Below, piece by piece: positions 7,993-16,016 of a stretch of 64,000 bases of DNA. The translations under genes and the position numbers were made by a program. This stretch comes from CAYLHX01 sp964383675. GTDB lineage: Bacteria; Patescibacteriota; Gracilibacteria; UBA1369; LOWO2-01-FULL-3. The stretch's first letter is position 1; each line of letters starts with the position of its first letter. The notes below the pieces were generated by a model that had not been told where the DNA came from, ran no database searches, and saw nothing but the letters and a program-made list of their open reading frames with translations. Where the stretch lies: contig CAYLHX010000002.1 in the NCBI GenBank assembly GCA_964383675.1, positions 1-64,000 on the forward strand, written 5' to 3'.

Positions 7993-9825
7993 ATGCAAAC
8001 TTTTTTAAAAACATCTGCAAGAAAGGCTTTTGTGGCAATGGCTACAGTGTCGGCTCTGTTTTTGTTTCTTTTTAGTAACGTTGCCTCCGCTGTTGTGGCT
8101 GAAGAGGTTTTGACAGTTACAATAAATCCGGGTCAGCCCTTTGAAGGACTTAATTTTACCATTGATGTTGAAGCTGATAATGGAATTGCTTTTGATTTGC
8201 CGGCCCTGGAGTTTCCGGGATTTCCGGAGAATCCTACACCTGAGGATGTTGAAGCAGTCATAGCTTTCCAGGCGGCGCTTATTGATTCTGTGGAGAACGA
8301 CGGTAAGCAATGGGTATCGTACGATATTTATAAAGAAGTTGGTGATGTGGACATTAGTGTTTATGGAAAAAAGTTTTTGTTAGCGGGTGATTCTGATGTG
8401 ATTGTGTCTGATGATGAGTTACAGATACGTGTTCCTGTTTTGGATATGGATGAACCGTTGCTGGCCGGGAATTACAGCCTTGTTGTTATCAGGTCTCATT
8501 ATGTTGATGGTCAGCCTACTTTTGGGGAAGCTAGATTAGATTTTTCAATTAGCCCGTTGTTTTTTGATTTTATGATTACTCCGATAATCGATCCTAGCAT
8601 TTTTGTCTTGCCCGGTGATTTTTGGAATGATTTTAATGATGATGCCGATCCGGAGCTTATTGCCCCAACATCTTTGTCTTTAGTCCCGGAAATAGCGTAT
8701 CCAAATATGGATGTTGTTGTTACGGTGTTGGATCAGAATGGAATGCCTATTGATTTGCCGGAACTTTGGTATGTTGATGTTTGGCCGATAGCTTTGCCGT
8801 GGTCTCAGGAAAATGTAGTTTTATCCACTGATGTGGGAATTAATGGTGTAGATTTGGCGGATGGGGATGGTACTTTTATTTTTAAGGCCCCGGCGGTAGG
8901 TGAGTATAATGTCGGATTGTATGATGCAACCGAAATTCCAGGCAATGTTGTTTCTACACAGCAGTTAACAGTAAAAGTAACTCCAAATGTTCCAATTCCA
9001 GCTTTTGAATTGAATCCAGATCTTTTTGATGCGATTGATTTAGCTGGATTGTTAGATGATTTTCAATTACCTGATGGTTTGCTAGATCCGGATGGGGAGA
9101 ATGGAGAGGTGGAAGTGGAAGGGGATGGAAACGGTGGAGGTGTCGTTGATGACGATGATGTGGCTATCGGTGATGGTGATGGATTGAGATGTACCGATGT
9201 GGAGGAGGATTATTGGGCGTTTGAAATCATTAATAACTTATTGGATGACAATCTTTACCCGGTCGTTATGGATGGACTCGAGGTTAACTGTAGGCCTTTG
9301 ACAGCGGTGAAGCGTAAAGAGTTTACCGCTTGGTTATTGGCCGCTTACAATCCTGAGGCTGTTGCAAACATTGATGAAGTTGATGTAAGTGAAAATCCCT
9401 TTAGTGATCTGTCGGAAGATGATCCGTATGCTCCTTACGTTATAAAGGCGAAGGAGTTGGGAATTATTGATGGTTATGGTGATGGCACTTTTAAACCGGA
9501 TGCCCAAATCAACCGAGTTGAGGTTTTGAAGATTCTATTACATGCTTCCGGCCTGTTTGATGCCGATGTGGAAGGTAGAATTGATATTTTGGTCGAGCTA
9601 AATCCCGAGGCTGCGCCAAAGGCCAAGTTTAGCGACACTGCTAGCGAGGAGGCTTGGTACTACTACTACTTATATTACGCTGTAGCTAACGACATAATTG
9701 TGGGGTACGACGATGGTACCGCAAAGCCGGAGCAGGGAGTTATCTTCTCTGAAGCCGCTAAAATTCTCTACCTGACCGAGATGATGCAGCATCAACAAGT
9801 GGATGATTTTTCTGGTAATCTTTGA
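7993..9825 (+). CDS. Secreted S-layer homology (SLH) domain protein
   Basis: 610 residues. Signal peptide at 1 to about 33 (basic start, long hydrophobic core, VASA cleavage region). Residues about 38-345 form beta-rich, Ig-like extracellular modules. About 360-400 is a very acidic Gly/Asp/Glu linker, a likely calcium-binding or flexible stalk. About 402-605 holds three SLH repeats; the clearest motif is GIIDGYGDGTFKPDAQINRVE, with IIVGYDDGTAKPE in the last. SLH domains bind pyruvylated secondary wall polymer or otherwise anchor to the monoderm wall. Likely a surface or S-layer protein. It is single, with a terminator directly downstream. No Shine-Dalgarno precedes the ATG. Confidence 0.88.
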   Translation: MQTFLKTSARKAFVAMATVSALFLFLFSNVASAVVAEEVLTVTINPGQPFEGLNFTIDVEADNGIAFDLPALEFPGFPENPTPEDVEAVIAFQAALIDSVENDGKQWVSYDIYKEVGDVDISVYGKKFLLAGDSDVIVSDDELQIRVPVLDMDEPLLAGNYSLVVIRSHYVDGQPTFGEARLDFSISPLFFDFMITPIIDPSIFVLPGDFWNDFNDDADPELIAPTSLSLVPEIAYPNMDVVVTVLDQNGMPIDLPELWYVDVWPIALPWSQENVVLSTDVGINGVDLADGDGTFIFKAPAVGEYNVGLYDATEIPGNVVSTQQLTVKVTPNVPIPAFELNPDLFDAIDLAGLLDDFQLPDGLLDPDGENGEVEVEGDGNGGGVVDDDDVAIGDGDGLRCTDVEEDYWAFEIINNLLDDNLYPVVMDGLEVNCRPLTAVKRKEFTAWLLAAYNPEAVANIDEVDVSENPFSDLSEDDPYAPYVIKAKELGIIDGYGDGTFKPDAQINRVEVLKILLHASGLFDADVEGRIDILVELNPEAAPKAKFSDTASEEAWYYYYLYYAVANDIIVGYDDGTAKPEQGVIFSEAAKILYLTEMMQHQQVDDFSGNL

Positions 9826-9833
9826 TTAACTTT

Positions 9834-9881
9834 AATGAGCTTGTTCTAGATTAAAAGACTATGAACAAGCTCATTTATTTT
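9834..9881 (+). terminator. Intrinsic terminator of the SLH gene, overlapping the convergent gene's coding end
   Basis: A 13-bp perfect stem (9834-9846 with 9863-9875; arm AATGAGCTTGTTC), 16-nt loop, then a T-rich tail. The 3' arm and tail lie inside the last codons of the convergent gene (9846-11357), so the same bases code for its C-terminus. No T-run follows on the minus strand. Confidence 0.8.
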
Positions 9882-11357
9882 TTCTCCCTTCTTTTCTAAA
9901 GTTGCCAGAATTTTTTCACAGGCCGAGTTTGCCTCTTTAACAAATTTTTTGTCCCCGATCTCTTTAATATTGATATAGACATTGAGAATAGCTCCTTTTA
10001 TTGCGGCTTCCGTCATGTAGAGGGCAACGCCGCAGTCGGAGATGGCATTTTTGTTGCCATTTTCGGCGATGGGTTTGATTAGATCTAAAAGTTTGAGGGC
10101 GGTTTCGGCGGTTTTGAGAGGGGCTGCCGCAGCTTCTTTTAAAGTTTTTTGGATAGCGGTTTTCCTCTTTTTTTCATCTTCAACTTTGAAAGCTTGGCCA
10201 ACTTTGTTGTAAGCTTCGGCATCTTCTTTTATCAGTAAATATAGTTCTTGTCTTAATTGCTCGGTCTTTTTGAGGAGTTTTGCCGCTTGATCGTGAAATT
10301 TGGAATATTTCTTGCTGGCGATGGTTAAGTTGGCCACCATGGAAGTTAGTGCCGCAGCTAAGCTGCCGGCCAAGGCGGCTACCGATCCGCCACCGGGGAC
10401 CGGTTTTTTGGAGGCGGTTTGGTCCAGAAAATCATCAAGGTAATCGCGACTTTTTTCCATCTTTTTTTGCAAGCGTTGTTCTAGAATCTGCTTGTTTTTG
10501 AAGTCGTTAATCTGTAGATAGTATTTTGCTGCTTCAATTAGGGCTTTTTGAGGAATTAGGCCTATGACTTCGCTTTCCTGTATGCCAACTCCATAGCGTC
10601 CGGCTTCACGTTTAATGGCTTCAAAAACATGATGAACCGTACTTTCTTTGTAATTGGTAAGGTTCATGGAAACTTGAACTATACCTTTGTCTTCCAGCTC
10701 GAAACCAAGCGCTTTGACGTATTTGAAGCCGCCGGTTTGAAAACGCACCGTTTTTGCAATGGCTTGAGCGATTTTCAGATTGTCGGTGGCCAGATTCACA
10801 TTGTAGGCCACCAACGGTTCACGAACTCCCACAGCGGTTGCCCCGGCTTTGCCGACTTTCGTTGGTCCAAAATCAGGTTTTCTGTCGGGATTTTTGGCTA
10901 TTTCTTTTTTGATAGCTTCGTACTGACCTTTGCGCACGGTAGCCAGGTTTTCTCTTTCAGGCCTTTTGGCGGCTTTTTCGTAAAGATAAACCGGAATTTT
11001 GAGTTCTTTGGCGATTCTGGCGCCCAGTTTTTCGGCCATAGGGATGCAGTCTGCCACTTTCAGTCCTTTCAAAGGTACAAGTGGGACTACGTCGGTGGCA
11101 CCCATGCGAGGGTGTTCACCTTTGTGTTTATCCAGGTCAATTAGTTCCGAAGCTGTTTTGACGGCCTGGAAAGCCGCTTCCAGTACCGCTTCAGGTTCTC
11201 CAGCAAAAGTTACTACCGAGCGGTTGTGATCCTTATCGCTTTCTTGGTCTAATAAAAACACACCGGGTATAGCTTCAATGGCGGCTATTATGGTTTCTAT
11301 TTTTTTCTGATCTCTGCCTTCACTAAAATTGGGAATACATTCTATTATTTTTTTCAT
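9846..11357 (-). CDS. Bifunctional glutamate formimidoyltransferase / formimidoyltetrahydrofolate cyclodeaminase
   Basis: Last step of histidine breakdown: moves the formimino group of N-formimino-glutamate to tetrahydrofolate, then releases ammonia to give 5,10-methenyl-THF. Residues 1 to about 300 are the formiminotransferase (IIECIPNFSEGRD; GEHPRMGATDVVPLVP with the catalytic-type His82). About 303-503 is the cyclodeaminase (FLDQTASKKPVPGGGSVAALAGS). The two-domain order matches the animal FTCD enzyme; many bacteria instead have separate genes or other routes. It is divergent from hutH, with only 39 bp between the starts, and its substrate is the product of the hutHUI genes. Cytosolic. No Shine-Dalgarno. 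Confidence 0.95.
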   Translation of the reverse strand: MKKIIECIPNFSEGRDQKKIETIIAAIEAIPGVFLLDQESDKDHNRSVVTFAGEPEAVLEAAFQAVKTASELIDLDKHKGEHPRMGATDVVPLVPLKGLKVADCIPMAEKLGARIAKELKIPVYLYEKAAKRPERENLATVRKGQYEAIKKEIAKNPDRKPDFGPTKVGKAGATAVGVREPLVAYNVNLATDNLKIAQAIAKTVRFQTGGFKYVKALGFELEDKGIVQVSMNLTNYKESTVHHVFEAIKREAGRYGVGIQESEVIGLIPQKALIEAAKYYLQINDFKNKQILEQRLQKKMEKSRDYLDDFLDQTASKKPVPGGGSVAALAGSLAAALTSMVANLTIASKKYSKFHDQAAKLLKKTEQLRQELYLLIKEDAEAYNKVGQAFKVEDEKKRKTAIQKTLKEAAAAPLKTAETALKLLDLIKPIAENGNKNAISDCGVALYMTEAAIKGAILNVYINIKEIGDKKFVKEANSACEKILATLEKKGEKINELVHSLLI

Positions 11358-11396
11358 AATTTTTGTGTTAAAGTTGTTCCGGCTTTTTTAAAATAT

Positions 11397-12926
11397 ATGG
11401 AAACCTTAAAGTTAAGCGGAACAAGTCTCACTTTAGAGAATATTGAGGAAGTTGCAAGATATTTTCGAGTTGTAGAACTTTCTGAAGAGGCTAAGGAGAG
11501 CGTTATTAAGTCGCGAGCAATCGTGGAAAAGAAAACGAGGAGTGATAATATTTATTACGGTATTAACACCGGTTTTGGTGATCTTTGTAATGTGAAGATT
11601 TCCGATAAAGATCTGGAAAAGCTGCAGGAAAATCTGATTAAGAGCCATGCGGTGGGAGTGGGGAATCCGCTTTCCGAGGAAGTTGTGCGGGCGGTGATGC
11701 TTATTAGAGTTAATAGTTTGATCAAGGGAAGTTCCGGAATTCGTCTGGAGGTCGTGGAGCTTTTGGTGGAGTTTTTAAATAAAAGAATTCATCCGTGCAT
11801 TCCATCACAAGGTTCGGTTGGAGCCAGTGGAGATCTGGCGCCTTTGGCTCACATGTCCTTACCATTGATTGGTGAGGGTGAGGTGATTTATGAAGGTGAA
11901 AAACATTCTGCGGACGAAGTTTTACAAAAAGTGGGACTGAAAGCTTTGGAATTGCAATCCAAGGAAGGCTTGGCTTTAATTAACGGAACCGCCGTGATGT
12001 GTGGAGTGGGAGCTTTGGCGCTTTTGGATGCCGAGCGTTTGGTGAGAATGGCCGCCATATCCGGATCTATGAGCCTGGAAGCCTTGAAGGGGGTTGATGC
12101 TTTTTTGAGGTCGGAAGTTCACCAGATGCGTCCCCATGAAGGTCAAATTGCTGCGGCTTCAAATATGAGGAGATTGATTGAGGGTAGTGGAATATTGGCA
12201 GCTTACCGAGATTCGGGGAAGGTTCAGGATGCCTACAGTATTCGTTGTATACCGCAAGTTCATGGTGCAACCAGAGATACTTTGACGCATGTACGCAAAG
12301 TTTTGGAGATCGAGGTAAACTCTGTGACCGATAACCCTTTAATAGATCCAGTTACTGAAGATATTATCTCTGCCGGTAACTTTCACGGACAGCCTATTGC
12401 TTTTGTGATGGATTTTTTGTGTATCGCAATTGCGGAGATTGCCAATATAGCCGAGTCCAGGGTCTCCAGGTTGATTAATTCTCGTTATTCCGACTTGCCG
12501 CCCTTTTTGGTGGAGGACAGCGGTCTTAATTCCGGTTTCATGGTGGCGCAATATACCATTGCCGCTTTGGTTTCCGAGAATAAAGTTTTATGTCACCCTG
12601 CCAGCGTGGATTCTATTCCCACCTGTGCGGGACAAGAGGATCACGTGAGCATGGGGACTATAGCGGCGCGTAAATCCGCTGAAGTGATTAAAAATGTAAC
12701 CAATGTTATTGCAATCGAGTTTTTAGCGGCCTCTCAGGGACTTGATTTTCTGGCACCGTTGAAGAGTAGTTTGCCTCTTCAGGCGGTTCATAATTTGATT
12801 AGAAGCGAGGTGCCGAAACTTACCGAAGACAGAAGAATGGATTTGGATGTTCAAAATGTGGTTAAAATGATGAAGGAACTCAAAATTATTGCAGCTGTTG
12901 AAAATGTTATTGGAGCCTTGGAATAA
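11397..12926 (+). CDS. hutH: Histidine ammonia-lyase
   Basis: Converts L-histidine to urocanate and ammonia, the committed step. At 509 residues it has the usual family length. The Ala-Ser-Gly triad that cyclises to the MIO electrophile is at 143-145 within GSVGASGDLAPLAHM. Other family landmarks are YGINTGFGDL at 54-63 and the NGTAVMCG region. First gene of the rightward hutH-hutU-hutI run; 30 bp separate it from hutU and no terminator lies between, so co-transcription is likely. No Shine-Dalgarno; the ATG follows TTTTTTAAAATAT. Confidence 0.98.
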   Translation: METLKLSGTSLTLENIEEVARYFRVVELSEEAKESVIKSRAIVEKKTRSDNIYYGINTGFGDLCNVKISDKDLEKLQENLIKSHAVGVGNPLSEEVVRAVMLIRVNSLIKGSSGIRLEVVELLVEFLNKRIHPCIPSQGSVGASGDLAPLAHMSLPLIGEGEVIYEGEKHSADEVLQKVGLKALELQSKEGLALINGTAVMCGVGALALLDAERLVRMAAISGSMSLEALKGVDAFLRSEVHQMRPHEGQIAAASNMRRLIEGSGILAAYRDSGKVQDAYSIRCIPQVHGATRDTLTHVRKVLEIEVNSVTDNPLIDPVTEDIISAGNFHGQPIAFVMDFLCIAIAEIANIAESRVSRLINSRYSDLPPFLVEDSGLNSGFMVAQYTIAALVSENKVLCHPASVDSIPTCAGQEDHVSMGTIAARKSAEVIKNVTNVIAIEFLAASQGLDFLAPLKSSLPLQAVHNLIRSEVPKLTEDRRMDLDVQNVVKMMKELKIIAAVENVIGALE

Positions 12927-12956
12927 TCTTTCCGTGCAAAGTAAATAAAAATATAC

Positions 12957-14648
12957 ATGAACAAGAAAAGACCACTTTATTTAAATGAGAAACCGAAAGG
13001 ATTAATTAAGGCCCAGACTGGTGCTAAAATGCGTTGTAAGAGTTGGGAAAGTGAGGCGGCGCTGAGGATGTTGGAGAACAATCTGGATCCGCGAGTGGCT
13101 CTTATTCCCGATGAATTGATCGTCTATGGCGGTACCGGCCGCGCCGCCCGCAACTGGCGCGAATATAACACTATCGTTAAAACCTTAAAATCCCTTAAGC
13201 CCGATGAAACAATGCTTGTTCAATCGGGAAAAGCGGTTGGTGTTTTGCAAACATTTGAGCATGCTCCGCGAGTGCTTATCGCTAACTCCAATATTGTTCC
13301 CGCCTGGAGTACTCAAGAAAATTTTGACCACTATGATCAGTTGGGTCTGACAATGTATGGTCAGATGACTGCCGGTAGCTGGATTTATATCGGTACTCAG
13401 GGAATTTTGCAGGGAACTTACGAAACCTTTGCCGCTTTGGCTGATCAATATTTTGGTGGTAGCTTGAAGGGGCGCTGGGTGGTTACCGGTGGGCTGGGCG
13501 GTATGAGTGGTGCACAGCCACACTCTGTTACCATGAACGAAGGTGTGATTTTGAATATTGAGGCCATTGCCGAAAGAGTTAAACAAAAAGTGGAGGAGGG
13601 ATATTTGGATAAGATGGTGGACAATTTGGATGAGGCTCTGAGTCTGGTGTATGAGGCGGTGAAAAATAACAAGCCGCTTTCAGTGGGTTTGGTTGGCAAC
13701 ACGGCCACGGTTTTGGCTGAACTGGTCAAACGTAAGGCAATTCCGGATATTGTGACCGATCAGACATCCGCCCATGATCTTATGAGTTACTGGCCCGAGG
13801 GAGATATTGAAGAGATGAAGAAATTGCAGTCGAAAGATCCTGTAGATTTCAGGAAGAGAGCACTGAAGGCTATTGTGAAACACACTCAGGCTATTTTGGA
13901 CATGCAAAAGAAGGGGGCTATTGCTTTCGATTATGGTAACAATCTGCGCGGCCAAGCCGAAAAAGGTGGTTTGACTGTGCGTGATAAAAAGGGCGAATTT
14001 TTGTATCCGGGGTTTGTGCCGGCTTATATCAGGCCTTTGTTTTGTCAGGGTAAGGGGCCGTTTAGGTGGGCAGCGCTTTCCGGTGATCCCCGGGATATTC
14101 TCGTGATCGATGAAGCGCTGCTGAAAACTTTTCCAAAAGACAAAGCACTGAAGCGTTGGATTACTTTGGCTCAAAAAATGGTGCCATTTATCGGTTTGCC
14201 AACAAGAGTTTGTTGGCTTGGTTATGGAGAGCGAGCTAAATTTGGTTTGATTATCAATGATTTGGTTAAGAAGGGTAAGGTAAGGGGGCCCATTGTAATT
14301 GGTCGCGATCATTTGGATTGCGGCAGTGTTGCCTCACCAAATCGTGAGACCGAAGGCATGAAGGACGGTTCCGATGCCATTGCCGACTGGCCATTCTTAA
14401 ATGCCATGGCCAATATCGCCTCCGGAGCAGATTGGGTATCGATCCACAATGGTGGGGGAGTTGGTATTGGTAATTCAACTCATGCGGGAATGGTCGTGGT
14501 AGCTACAGGCACCAAGGAAAAAGCGGAAAGGTTGGAAAGAGTGCTTACCACAGATCCCGCCCTTGGAGTGATGCGTCATGCTGATGCCGGTTATGAGCTG
14601 GCTGTTAAAGTTGCCAAGCAGAAGGGAGTGAAAATTCCGGGCTTGTAA
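12957..14648 (+). CDS. hutU: Urocanate hydratase
   Basis: NAD-dependent conversion of urocanate to 4-imidazolone-5-propionate. The 563 residues match the family. Landmarks: ALIPDELIVYGGTGRAARNW near the N-terminus, the NAD-binding TGGLGGMSGAQP, DQTSAHD, RVCWLGYGERAKFG (region of the active-site Cys) and HNGGGVGIGNSTHAG near the C-terminus. Second gene of the hut run. No truncation or missing motif seen. Confidence 0.98.
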   Translation: MNKKRPLYLNEKPKGLIKAQTGAKMRCKSWESEAALRMLENNLDPRVALIPDELIVYGGTGRAARNWREYNTIVKTLKSLKPDETMLVQSGKAVGVLQTFEHAPRVLIANSNIVPAWSTQENFDHYDQLGLTMYGQMTAGSWIYIGTQGILQGTYETFAALADQYFGGSLKGRWVVTGGLGGMSGAQPHSVTMNEGVILNIEAIAERVKQKVEEGYLDKMVDNLDEALSLVYEAVKNNKPLSVGLVGNTATVLAELVKRKAIPDIVTDQTSAHDLMSYWPEGDIEEMKKLQSKDPVDFRKRALKAIVKHTQAILDMQKKGAIAFDYGNNLRGQAEKGGLTVRDKKGEFLYPGFVPAYIRPLFCQGKGPFRWAALSGDPRDILVIDEALLKTFPKDKALKRWITLAQKMVPFIGLPTRVCWLGYGERAKFGLIINDLVKKGKVRGPIVIGRDHLDCGSVASPNRETEGMKDGSDAIADWPFLNAMANIASGADWVSIHNGGGVGIGNSTHAGMVVVATGTKEKAERLERVLTTDPALGVMRHADAGYELAVKVAKQKGVKIPGL

Positions 14649-14684
14649 CTTGTGGGCCTTGTTCTAATTGGTTATATTGGTTTT

Positions 14685-15956
14685 GTGGCAAATCAATTGT
14701 TGATAAAAAACTGTGGACAGCTTTTGACCATGAAGGGTCAGGCTCCGAAGATTGGCAAAAACATGTCAAATTTGGGTCTTCAAAAAGACGCTTTTGTATT
14801 TTGTGAAGATGGTTTTATCAGCAAGGTTGGTAAGATGAAGGACCTTGCCAGATTTTTGAGGGCGAGGAAGATAACTCGTGTTAAAGAACTTGATGCACAG
14901 GGGAAAGTTGTGATGCCTGGTTTGATTGATTGTCACACCCATTTGGTTTTCGCCGGTTCAAGGGCCGCTGAATTCAAAATGAAGTTGGAAGGGAAAAGTT
15001 ATCTGGAGATTTTGGCTGCCGGTGGGGGAATTTTGAGTACAGTGAAGGCTACGCGCAAGGCCGGTAAACGTGAGCTTTTGGGAAAAGCCGTTCAACACCT
15101 TGAAGAGATGCTTAAAATGGGAGTTACAACCGTTGAAATAAAGAGCGGTTACGGCTTGGACAAAAAGACTGAGCTGAAAATTTTTGCGGTGGTGGAGGAG
15201 TTGAAGAAATTAACGTCAAAGGGCGGACAGCATATTGTGGGTACTTTTTTAGGCGCGCATACCGTTCCCCCGGAATACAAAGGACGAAGCGATGAATATT
15301 TGGAGTATTTAGTTGAAGAAGTTTTGCCGGAAGTGAGGGGTAAGGCTGATTTTGTGGATATTTTCTGTGAGAAAAAGGCTTTCAGCGTAAGACAGTCGAG
15401 GAAATATCTTGAAAAAGCTCGGGAGCTTGGGTTTGGTTTGAAGATTCACTCCGAGCAAATCAATCGGCTGGGCGGTTCAAAATTGGCGGCGAAACTTGGA
15501 GCCACCAGCATGGATCACTGCGATCAATTGAAAAAGCGTGATATAAGAAAGATTGTTAAATTGTCCAAGGGGAAGACTATTGCGGTCTTATTGCCTTTGG
15601 TCCCATTATATTTGCGTGAAGAAAAATATGCCGACGGACGTTATATGATTGATGCCGGATTACCGGTAGCGGTTTCTACGGACTTCAACCCGGGTTCAGC
15701 CCCCTCCAAAAATCTCTTTCTGGCGATGACTTTTGCTTGTCTTAAGATGGGCCTTACTCCCGAGGAGTCTTTGTCTGCCGTAACCATTAATGCCGCTTGC
15801 GCTTTAGGGCTTCAAGAGGAGATTGGGAGTGTTGTAGCGGGCAAAAGAGCTGACTTGGTGATCATGAGGACCGATGATTATAGAGACCTTCCTTACTGGA
15901 TGGGCGAAAACCTTGTTTCTCAGGTGGTTTTGGGTGGAAGTGTTAAGAGGTTATAA
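14685..15956 (+). CDS. hutI: Imidazolonepropionase
   Basis: Amidohydrolase that opens 4-imidazolone-5-propionate to N-formimino-glutamate. Metal-site motifs: PGLIDCHTHLVFAG, then LKIHSEQINRLGG, SMDHCD and VSTDFNPGSAP. The reading frame stays open back to a GTG at 14652, just after the hutU stop, but that adds 11 hydrophobic residues not expected for a cytosolic enzyme. The GTG at 14685 places LLIKNCGQLLT where Bacillus HutI has its conserved N-terminal strand, so I prefer it; a TTG slightly later is also possible. Third gene of the hut run. Its product is the substrate of the divergent fused enzyme. Confidence 0.95.
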   Translation: MANQLLIKNCGQLLTMKGQAPKIGKNMSNLGLQKDAFVFCEDGFISKVGKMKDLARFLRARKITRVKELDAQGKVVMPGLIDCHTHLVFAGSRAAEFKMKLEGKSYLEILAAGGGILSTVKATRKAGKRELLGKAVQHLEEMLKMGVTTVEIKSGYGLDKKTELKIFAVVEELKKLTSKGGQHIVGTFLGAHTVPPEYKGRSDEYLEYLVEEVLPEVRGKADFVDIFCEKKAFSVRQSRKYLEKARELGFGLKIHSEQINRLGGSKLAAKLGATSMDHCDQLKKRDIRKIVKLSKGKTIAVLLPLVPLYLREEKYADGRYMIDAGLPVAVSTDFNPGSAPSKNLFLAMTFACLKMGLTPEESLSAVTINAACALGLQEEIGSVVAGKRADLVIMRTDDYRDLPYWMGENLVSQVVLGGSVKRL

Positions 15957-16016
15957 AAGATTATTGACAGCATTGGCTTTATGTGTCAAAGTTCTTCCCA
16001 TTTTTAACATTCAATA

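Noticed and set aside
14652..14684. GTG at 14652 as the hutI start
   Set aside because: Adds 11 hydrophobic residues before the conserved first strand; the GTG at 14685 fits the family better, though the choice is not proven.
15964..15969. TTGACA upstream of the 988-residue gene as a promoter
   Set aside because: No acceptable -10 at 15-19 bases; read-through from the hut genes is equally likely.
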